Assembly (NCBI GenBank): GCA_035541475.1
Contig: DATKND010000035.1
Location: forward strand, 1-24,176
Direction of reading: 5' to 3'
DNA from: DASUFZ01 sp035541475
GTDB taxonomy: Bacteria; Myxococcota_A; UBA9160; SMWR01
DNA length: 24,176 nucleotides
The first letter of the stretch is position 1. The number at the start of each line of letters is the position of its first letter. A program made the translations under genes and the position numbers. Shown in pieces: positions 7,736 through 14,366 of the stretch. Under the pieces are notes generated by a model. That model was not told the DNA's origin. It saw only the letters and a program-made list of their open reading frames with translations, and searched no databases.

Positions 7736-8818
7736 CTAATCCGCGAACAGCGCGTCGACGAACTCCTCGGCCGAGAAGTCGCGCAGATCCTCGACCGATT
7801 CTCCGACGCCGACACACTTCACCGGGATGCCGAACTCCTCGGCCAGCCCGACGAGCACGCCGCCCTTGGCGGTGCCGTCGAGCTTCGTGAGCACGAGACC
7901 CGTCACTCCCGCCGCCTCGGTAAAGAGCCGCGCCTGGGAGATCGCGTTCTGGCCCGTGTTGGCGTCGAGCACCAGCAGCACCTCGTGCGGCGCTCCGCCC
8001 TGATCGCGCGCGATCACGCGCACGATCTTGCCGAGCTCCTCCATGAGCGGCTTGCGCGTCTGAAGTCGCCCGGCGGTGTCGATGATGGCGACGTCGATTC
8101 CGCGCGCGCGCGCCGCCTTCACCGTCTCGAAGGCCACCGAAGCCGGGTCGCCGCCGGGGCGCCCGGCGATCACCTCGCAGCCGACGCGCTCGCCCCAGAT
8201 CTGGAGCTGCTCGCTGGCGGCAGCGCGGAAGGTGTCAGCCGCACCGAGGAGCACCTTGCGGCCGAGTGCCGCGTGGCGAGCGGCGAGCTTGCCGATCGTG
8301 GTCGTCTTGCCCGAGCCGTTGACGCCGAGCACCAGCACGACGTGCGGGCTGCCCGAGAGCGGCAGCCCCGGCTTCGACTCGACGCGCCGCAGTCGCTCCA
8401 GGATCGCGTCGCGCAGCACCGCGCGCACCGCGTCGGCGTCCTTGCCGGACGCTTCGCGGCGTACGCGATCGAGCAGCGCCTCGGCCGTCGCGACGCCGAG
8501 GTCCGAGCCGAGCAGGATCTCCTCGAGCTCGTCGAAGAGCTCGGCGTCGAGCACGCGGCCGCCGAGCAGCGAACCGAGCCGACCGACGAGCGCATCGTGG
8601 GTCCTGCGCAGCCGATCTCGCAGCCGCGCGCGCGGCGGAACGACCAGGAGCTCGGCCTCGGCCTCCGCCTCTGCGGTCGCCGCGGGCTGCTCTCCGATCC
8701 GCTCCCGGCGCGCGAGCGCGATCGCGGTGAGCACGAGCGGGAGGCTGAAGACCGCGAGCAGGAACTCGGACGGGTTCGCGGCGATCCAGCTGGCGGCGAG
8801 CTCGAACCAATGTTCCAT
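7736..8818 (-). CDS. ftsY: Signal recognition particle receptor FtsY
   Basis: 360 residues. FtsY is the SRP receptor GTPase that hands ribosome-nascent-chain complexes to the Sec translocon. The C-terminal NG domain is complete: a four-helix N domain (about 75-145), G1 GVNGSGKT (165-172, K171), the SRP-family DTFRAAA motif, DTAGRLQ, TKLDGTAKGG and the C-terminal GVGESVEDLRDF. In place of the long acidic A domain of E. coli FtsY, the N-terminus has a hydrophobic segment at about 19-36 (FLLAVFSLPLVLTAIALA) followed by RRER and a short Ala/Glu-rich stretch, so it is probably a membrane-anchored FtsY. ATG 8818 has only a weak ribosome site (GAG about 8 bases before), but the upstream in-frame sequence is not FtsY-like. 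It is first in a run with glpK and a phosphodiesterase. Confidence 0.95.
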   Translation of the reverse strand: MEHWFELAASWIAANPSEFLLAVFSLPLVLTAIALARRERIGEQPAATAEAEAEAELLVVPPRARLRDRLRRTHDALVGRLGSLLGGRVLDAELFDELEEILLGSDLGVATAEALLDRVRREASGKDADAVRAVLRDAILERLRRVESKPGLPLSGSPHVVLVLGVNGSGKTTTIGKLAARHAALGRKVLLGAADTFRAAASEQLQIWGERVGCEVIAGRPGGDPASVAFETVKAARARGIDVAIIDTAGRLQTRKPLMEELGKIVRVIARDQGGAPHEVLLVLDANTGQNAISQARLFTEAAGVTGLVLTKLDGTAKGGVLVGLAEEFGIPVKCVGVGESVEDLRDFSAEEFVDALFAD

Positions 8819-8955
8819 CGGGTGCTCAACATACCATCCTCTCTTGCTTGTGCGGCGCGCGCCGCGGCTCGCCGTCGCCTCGTCCCGCGGGCAGCACCCC
8901 ACGGATGCCTCGGGTTCGCGCGGGGCAGACGACGCGAGCGCGAGGGCCCCGTAGA
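8819..8955. promoter_or_regulatory. Divergent intergenic region between ftsY and the flavin monooxygenase gene
   Basis: 137 bases separate two divergent starts, so it should hold both promoters. A perfect 14-base palindrome GCGGCGCGCGCCGC lies at 8852-8865, 34 bases before the ftsY ATG. On the minus strand TATGTT, preceded by TG and one base, is an extended -10-like element close to the ftsY start, but no good -35 box is visible. On the plus strand I see no convincing promoter, only GAGGG about 9 bases before ATG 8956. The regulatory assignment comes from position alone. Confidence 0.3.
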
Positions 8956-10080
8956 ATGCCGCGCATGGAATTCTCGATCATCCTCGAGGCGCAGACGGCC
9001 GATGCCACGCCTGCGCGCGAATCCCAGGTGTTGCACGAGTGCGTAGAGCAGGCGGTCCTCGCCGAGCGCATGGGCTTCGACCGCGTGTGGGCGGTCGAGC
9101 ATCACTGCCTCAAGTGGTACGCGCACATGAGCGCGCCCGAGACCTTCCTCGCCTACGTGGCGAGCGCGACCTCTCGCATCCGTGTCGGCCACGGGGTCGT
9201 CTGCCTGCCGTTCCGGATGAATCACCCGATCAAGGTGGCCGAGCGCATCGCCATGCTCGACGTGCTCTCGAAGGGGCGCGTCGACTTCGGCGTCGGCAAG
9301 GGAGGTACCGAACAGGAGGCCGGCGCCTTCGACACGAAGCTCGAGGACATCCCGGCACAGCTCGAGGAATCGGTCCGCATGATCCCCCGCATGTGGCGCG
9401 AGGACGTCTTCTCCCACGAGAGCGAGCGCATCCGGATCCCGCCGCGCCCCATCCACCCGAAGCCCTACCAGCGCCCGCACCCGCCTCTCTACCTCGCCTG
9501 TACGCGCGAGGCTACGCTCAACCAGGCGGGCGAATGGGGACTCGGCGCGCTGGTCCTCGGCTTCGCGGGTCCGGAGGACATCGAGCAGAAGAACCGCGTC
9601 TACCGCGAGGCGATCGTGCGACGCACTGCGGCGTCGCAGGTCGGCGAGTTCGCCGTCGATCGCCTCTCGGCGCTGTGTCCGGCCATCGTGCTCGACGACG
9701 GGCGCCGCGCCCGTGAGATCGGCGCGCGTGGACAACGCTTCTTCACCGAGGCGATCCGCCACTGGTACGGCGGCGGACCGCCGCCGCGGCTCGACACCGA
9801 AGGGGACGACAACGCGCAGGCGCTGCGGCGGGAGGGCGAAGCGCTCGTCGCCTATCTCCACGAGGAGAAGATCGAGGCGGGTACGGAGACCACCGGTCTC
9901 TTCAACCCGAACCACGCCTACGGCACCGCGAAGGACGCGATCGGCTACGTCGAGCGGCTCGCGGCCGCCGGCGCCGACGAGATCCTGTTCCTGATGCAGA
10001 TGGGGACGGTCCCGCAGGCGGCCATCCTCGAGACGATCCGCCAGATCGGGCGCGAGGTGATCCCGTACTTCCGCGGCTAG
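8956..10080 (+). CDS. LLM class flavin-dependent oxidoreductase (bacterial luciferase-like)
   Basis: 374 residues. A TIM-barrel monooxygenase of the luciferase-like family, which uses reduced FMN or F420 and O2 on an organic substrate. Family marks: an N-terminal strand FSIILEAQTAD, helix plus FDRVWAVEHH (E48-H49-H50), a block near the cofactor, RIRVGHGVVCLPFRMNHPIK, then AERIAMLDVLSKGRVDFGVGKG, and a late GADEILFLMQMG strand that usually contacts the flavin phosphate. The length suits a complete protein, but the sequence does not show the substrate or whether FMN or F420 is used. ATG 8956 is chosen for GAGGG upstream; ATG 8965 (MEFSII) is an equally family-like start. It is a single-gene plus-strand unit, divergent from ftsY and convergent with smc, separating those two genes. 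Confidence 0.88.
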   Translation: MPRMEFSIILEAQTADATPARESQVLHECVEQAVLAERMGFDRVWAVEHHCLKWYAHMSAPETFLAYVASATSRIRVGHGVVCLPFRMNHPIKVAERIAMLDVLSKGRVDFGVGKGGTEQEAGAFDTKLEDIPAQLEESVRMIPRMWREDVFSHESERIRIPPRPIHPKPYQRPHPPLYLACTREATLNQAGEWGLGALVLGFAGPEDIEQKNRVYREAIVRRTAASQVGEFAVDRLSALCPAIVLDDGRRAREIGARGQRFFTEAIRHWYGGGPPPRLDTEGDDNAQALRREGEALVAYLHEEKIEAGTETTGLFNPNHAYGTAKDAIGYVERLAAAGADEILFLMQMGTVPQAAILETIRQIGREVIPYFRG

Positions 10081-10084
10081 CGGC

Positions 10085-10107
10085 CGTAGGCCGCGCGCGG
10101 CCCTACG
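10085..10107. terminator. GC-rich hairpin between convergent monooxygenase and smc genes
   Basis: CGTAGG, a CCGCG/CGCGG core and CCTACG form a near-perfect stem with a one-base bulge and a tiny loop. It starts 4 bases after the monooxygenase TAG and overlaps the smc TAG (10103-10105). Its position suits a bidirectional transcript end for the convergent pair. Neither strand has a clear U-tract, so intrinsic termination is uncertain. Confidence 0.45.
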
Positions 10108-13100
10108 ACCGCGCTTGCTCGGCGTGCATCTCGACCGAGACGATCGTGCTGACGCCCTTTCGCTCCATCGTCACGCCGTACAGCACGTCGGCGATTTCGA
10201 TCGTGCGCTTGTTGTGCGTGATCAGCACGAACTGGGAGTCGCCCGCGAGCTCGCGCACGATCTCGTTGAAGCGACCGACGTTCGCATCGTCGAGCGCCGC
10301 GTCCACCTCGTCGAGCAGGAAGAACGGCGACGGGCGCACCTGGAAGACGGCCACCAGGAGCGCGATCGCCGTGAGCGTCTTTTCGCCGCCCGACAGCAGG
10401 TTGACGTTCTGCAGGCGCTTGCCCGGCGGCATCGCCAGGATCTCGATCCCCGCCTCGAGCACGTCCTCGCTCTCGGTCAGCGAGAGGCTCGCGCGACCGC
10501 CGCGGAAGAGGCGCGGGAAGTTCTCCGAGAAGCGCTTCGCGACGGCCTCGAAGGTCTCGCGGAAGCGCTGACGGCTCGCGCGGTTGATGCGCGCGATCGC
10601 GTCGCGCAGCGACGTCAAGGTGGACTCGAGGTCCTGCTTCTGCTCGGAGAGGAAGCGGTTGCGTTCCTTCAGCTCCTCGTGCTCCTCGATCGCGCCGAGG
10701 TTCACGTCGCCGAGCGCTTCGAGCTTGCGTCGCAGCTCCATCTGCTGCTCGCGCCGCGCCTCGATCGGGAGGCGCACGAGCTCGGCGTGGGCGCGAGCCT
10801 CGCGCGCCGCGTCCGGCGCCGGCTCGTGCTCGGCGTCCTCACCCTCGGGCGCCGGCGCGGCCTCCATCTCCGGCGCCGGCTCGGGGGCCGGCAACGCGTC
10901 GACGTCGAGCTTCGGAGCCTCCCAGCTCGCGAGCTCGACGCCCCACTTCTCGCGGATCGCGTTCTCGAGGTGCTCGCGGCGCATCTCGAGCTCGCGCGCG
11001 CGGAGCTCGTGCTGCGACATCTCGTCGCGCGCACGCGCGATCGACGCCCGCAGCTCGCGCACCCCTTCTTCGAGCGAGGCAACCGCCTGCGCCGCGCGAT
11101 CGAAGGCCTCGCGCCGGCCCTCGTGGCGCGCGCGCGCCTGCTCTTCGTCGGCGAGCCGAGCCTCGAGGCTCTGCCTCGCCGACTCGATGGTCCGGGCGAG
11201 CTCCTCGCGGCGCTGCTCCGCCGCCGCGATCTCCTGATCGCGGCGCGCGATCCAGTTCTGCGTATCCGAGAGCGACGAGCGCATCCGCTCCACGGCCGCG
11301 TGAACGCGCTCGCGCCGCTCCTCGCGGCCCGCGTAGAGCGCCCGCTGCTCCGCGGCCAGGGTTTCGACGCGCGACAGCTCGCGCCCGGCGGAGCCGAGGC
11401 GCAGCCCGAGCGCGTCGAGGCTTCGCTGTCCCGCGAGCCGCCGCTCGCGCGCGTCCGCGAGCGCGACATCGAGTCGCACGCGCTCCTCGCCGAGCGCGCT
11501 CTGCTCGGCCAGCAGATCCGAGCGCTCCTGCACGCGGCTCTCGTGGACCTCGCCGAGTGCCTTCACGCGCTCGCGCGTGCGCTCGAGGTCCTTCTCGTGG
11601 TTGGCGACCGCGAGTGCCGCCGTGTGGTGGCGATTGCGCAGGTTCTCGAGCTCGTCGCCGGCGCGCGCGAGCGCCTGCTCGGCGTCGCGATGCGCGGCAT
11701 GCTCGTCGAGCACGCGCGCCTCGAGCGATTGCACCTCGTGCTCGAGATCACGCACCTCGCGGACCCGCGCCAGCACGCCTCCCTCGGGCGGCGCTCCGCC
11801 GCGCACGACGCCGTCCGGCGTCAGCACGTCGCCGTCGCGCGTCGCGAAGACGGCCGGCAGCCGGCGGCCGCCGTAGATGCGCAGCACCTCGGCGAGGTCG
11901 TCGACCAGGTTCACGCCCGCGAAGAGCGCGCGTGCCAGATCCTCGAAGCCGGAGCGGACGCGGACGCGCCCGAGCAGCGGCTCGCCGAGCGGCACGAATC
12001 CCTGCGGTTCGTGCGCGGGCGGCAGCGACAGGAAGATCCCGCGGCCCGCGCGCTGCGCGCGCAGCGACGCGAGCGCGGCGAGCGCGTCCTCCGCGCGCTG
12101 GACGATCAGCGCCTCGGCGCGCTCCGCGAGCACGGCCTCGGCCGCGCGCTCGAGCTCGGGCTCGACCTCGATCACGTCGCGCACGAGCGCGCGCAGGCCG
12201 AAGCGGCGCCGCGCCTCCTCGCCGCCCTCGAGCAGGTGACGCGTGCCCTCGGCGACGTCGTCGCGCCGCGCCAGCACCTCGCGCAGCGACACGAGCCGCG
12301 CACGACGACCCTCCAGCAGCTCGCGCGTCGCGCGAAGCCTCGCGGTGTCGCGACGCTCGCGCTCGACGGCCTGGCGATGCGTCTCGAGCGCGTCGCGCAG
12401 CAGACCCATCACGCGGTCGCGCTCGGCCAGCAGATTTCGCAGGCCCTCCTCGAGCACGCGCTGCTCGCGGTCGGCCCGCGCCGCCTCGTTCTGTCCGACC
12501 TCGAGGCCCTCGTCGGCGCTGCGCAGCCGCAGGTCGAGCTCGGCGGAGCGGTCGTCGATCGCGGCGATGCGGTCCTCCGCGCGCGCGACGGCGGTCAATA
12601 CCTCGACCTGCGCCGCGCTGGCGGCCTCCCGCTGCGCCTCCAGCGCGCGCTGGCTCTCGCGCGCCTCGCGCAGCGCGGTCTCGCTCGCGGCCAACGCGTC
12701 GCGCTCCGCCGCGACGGAACGCGACGCGGCGGAGAGTTCCTCCTCGAGCTCCCCGACCTCGCGCTGCTGCGCCGCGCGCTGCTCGTGCAGCCCCTCGAGC
12801 TCCGCGCGGCGCGCCGCCGCCAGCTCGGCCAGCGTTTCGCGCTCGCGGCGCCCGTACTCGACCTGGCCCTCGCAGTCCTTGATCTGCCCGCGCAGCGCGA
12901 GCAGCTCCTCGTTGTCCTGCGAGAGCGCTCGCTCGCACTCGGCGAGCGCGATCCGCTCGTTCTGGATCGCGAGCTCGCGCTCGGCCTGCGCCATCTCCGT
13001 CGCGGTCACGCGGTCGCGGAGCGCCTGCAGCTCGGCCTGCGAGGACGCCGCGGCCGCGGCGATCTCGGCGCGCTCGTCCGCCGCGAGCGAGAGCTCGAGC

Positions 13101-13780
13101 ACGCGCAGCGTCTCGCGCAGTCGCTTGTAGCGCGCCGCCTTGCGCGCCTGTCGCTCGGTGCTCGCGATCTGCCGGCGGATCTCGCCGAGCACATCCGAGA
13201 CGCGCAGCAGGTTCTGCTGGGTCGACTCGATCTTGCTCTCGGCCTCGCGGCGACGGGCCTTGTACTTGCCGATGCCGGCCGCTTCTTCGATCAGGATGCG
13301 GCGCTCCTCGGGCTTCGCGGACACGATCTCCGCGATCCGACCCTGTTCCACGATCGTGTAGCCCTTGGCTCCGATGCCCGTGTCGCGGAAGAAGTCCTGC
13401 ACGTCGCGCAGGCGGCAGGGCACCTTGTTCATCAGGTACTCGGACTCGCCGCTGCGGTACAGGCGCCTCGCGATCTGGATCTCGGCGAAGGTGGCGAACG
13501 CGGGCGGCGCCGTGCCATGGCTGTTGTCGAAGGACAGCACGACCTCGGCCATGCCGACCGGCGCGCGGCCTTCGGAGCCGGCGAAGATCACGTCGTCCAT
13601 GCCCTTGCCGCGCAGCCGGCGCGGCGATTGCTCGCCCATCACCCAGCGCATGGCGTCGACCACGTTCGACTTGCCGCAGCCGTTGGGACCGACGACGGCC
13701 GTGATGCCGGGCTGGAACCGGATCGCGGTCTTGTCGACGAACGACTTGAAACCGTGTAGCTCGAGGGACTTGAGTCGCAC
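10103..13780 (-). CDS. smc: Chromosome segregation protein SMC
   Basis: 1225 residues. SMC is the condensin ATPase that loads at the centromere-like region and organises the chromosome. It has an N-terminal head with FKSFVDKT and Walker A GPNGCGKS (31-38), then GEQSPRRLRGKGMDDVIFAG; a first coiled coil (about 170-530); a hinge (about 540-660, with AVFATRDGDVLTPDGVVRGG); a returning coiled coil; and a C-terminal head with signature LLSGGEK (about 1128-1134) and Walker B FFLLDEVDAALDDANV. The returning arm contains a Pro/Ala/Glu-rich stretch at about residues 953-993 (ALPAPEPAPEMEAAPAPEGE), which breaks the coiled coil just before the VNLGAIEEHEEL region. GTG 13780 is the start: GAGG precedes it and the protein then begins RLKSLELHGFKSF, as SMCs do. 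scpA and scpB are not in the window. Confidence 0.97.
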   Translation of the reverse strand: MRLKSLELHGFKSFVDKTAIRFQPGITAVVGPNGCGKSNVVDAMRWVMGEQSPRRLRGKGMDDVIFAGSEGRAPVGMAEVVLSFDNSHGTAPPAFATFAEIQIARRLYRSGESEYLMNKVPCRLRDVQDFFRDTGIGAKGYTIVEQGRIAEIVSAKPEERRILIEEAAGIGKYKARRREAESKIESTQQNLLRVSDVLGEIRRQIASTERQARKAARYKRLRETLRVLELSLAADERAEIAAAAASSQAELQALRDRVTATEMAQAERELAIQNERIALAECERALSQDNEELLALRGQIKDCEGQVEYGRRERETLAELAAARRAELEGLHEQRAAQQREVGELEEELSAASRSVAAERDALAASETALREARESQRALEAQREAASAAQVEVLTAVARAEDRIAAIDDRSAELDLRLRSADEGLEVGQNEAARADREQRVLEEGLRNLLAERDRVMGLLRDALETHRQAVERERRDTARLRATRELLEGRRARLVSLREVLARRDDVAEGTRHLLEGGEEARRRFGLRALVRDVIEVEPELERAAEAVLAERAEALIVQRAEDALAALASLRAQRAGRGIFLSLPPAHEPQGFVPLGEPLLGRVRVRSGFEDLARALFAGVNLVDDLAEVLRIYGGRRLPAVFATRDGDVLTPDGVVRGGAPPEGGVLARVREVRDLEHEVQSLEARVLDEHAAHRDAEQALARAGDELENLRNRHHTAALAVANHEKDLERTRERVKALGEVHESRVQERSDLLAEQSALGEERVRLDVALADARERRLAGQRSLDALGLRLGSAGRELSRVETLAAEQRALYAGREERRERVHAAVERMRSSLSDTQNWIARRDQEIAAAEQRREELARTIESARQSLEARLADEEQARARHEGRREAFDRAAQAVASLEEGVRELRASIARARDEMSQHELRARELEMRREHLENAIREKWGVELASWEAPKLDVDALPAPEPAPEMEAAPAPEGEDAEHEPAPDAAREARAHAELVRLPIEARREQQMELRRKLEALGDVNLGAIEEHEELKERNRFLSEQKQDLESTLTSLRDAIARINRASRQRFRETFEAVAKRFSENFPRLFRGGRASLSLTESEDVLEAGIEILAMPPGKRLQNVNLLSGGEKTLTAIALLVAVFQVRPSPFFLLDEVDAALDDANVGRFNEIVRELAGDSQFVLITHNKRTIEIADVLYGVTMERKGVSTIVSVEMHAEQARS

Positions 13781-13920
13781 CGGGCCTCGAAGCCTCCCCG
13801 GTCGGACGGTCGGCGGCGCGCGAAGGCGCGCGGGCGGACCGGGCCCTACACGGGGGTTGTCCTGGGGCAGTTGGGGAGGCGACCGATCTTTTACCACCCA
13901 GCCGGGGCCTCGTGCAACGG
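13781..13920 (-). promoter_or_regulatory. smc leader with a candidate promoter and GC hairpin
   Basis: This is intergenic sequence upstream of smc. On the minus strand a weak -35-like TTGCAC (13912-13917) and -10-like TAAAAG (13888-13893) are 18 bases apart, giving a leader of about 100 bases. A perfect hairpin GCGCGC-GAAG-GCGCGC (13816-13831) would lie in that leader, 36 bases before the GTG. Direct repeats of CGGTCGG lie next to it. The matches are weak (about 3/6 and 4/6), so the promoter is only a candidate. Confidence 0.3.
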
Positions 13921-14028
13921 TCGGGCCCGCGGGGTGATCTCCTCCTGCGTCGAACGTGACGTTTCGGATATTGCTGCGTCCCGTTCATCCCCGTCTGCAG
14001 CGTCCGATCCTCCCGGATTCGAGGCTTC

Positions 14029-14336
14029 CAGCCGCGTTCGGCCCTGCTGGTCGCCCATCCCGGTCACGAGTTGTTGCTGCACGGCTGGCTGCGGGCCACG
14101 CGACTGCGGTCTGCGTCCTCACCGACGGGTCGGGGCGCGACGGCGACTCCCGCCTCGACGCGACCACGCGCCTGCTCGAGCTCGCCGACGCGCAGAGCGG
14201 CCCCCTCTACGGCCGCCATCCCGACCGCGTGATCTACGATCCGCTGCTCGACGGCGACACCTCGTTCTTCTTCGCTCTCGCCCTGGAGCTCGCCTAGTCG
14301 CTGGCCGGCGACGACATCGAGCGCGGCGGCGGCTAG
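14029..14336 (+). pseudogene. Decayed N-terminal fragment of a PIG-L/LmbE-like deacetylase
   Basis: Reading the plus strand with one frame change restores a coherent protein. Frame 1 from about 14029 gives ALLVAHPGHELLLHGWLRAT. After 14103 the next frame gives AVCVLTDGSGRDGDSRLD, LLELADA, GPLYGRHPDRVIYDPLLDGD and FFFALALELA. This resembles the N-terminal part of PIG-L family de-N-acetylases, here with HPGHE in place of the usual HPDDE. Four lesions are visible: no ATG, GTG or TTG in frame between the TGA at 13957 and the motif; a net one-base loss at about 14101-14106; an in-frame TAG at 14295 where CAG would read through to SLAGDDIER; and loss of similarity at GGG-TAG (14334), with the remaining half of the protein absent before the ABC gene end at 14367. 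Family assignment is from memory of the motif style; decay is seen directly. Confidence 0.62.
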
Positions 14337-14366
14337 CCCGGCGCGCGTCGCGAGCCCCTTGCGCGC

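Noticed and set aside
10115..13759. A 1214-codon plus-strand open frame opposite smc
   Set aside because: It is a codon-phase shadow of the smc coding strand, with biased Arg/Leu/Glu composition and no domain signature.
13891..14082. A 63-codon minus-strand frame upstream of smc
   Set aside because: It has no recognisable similarity, overlaps the candidate smc promoter and lies opposite the deacetylase remnant, which explains part of the sequence better.
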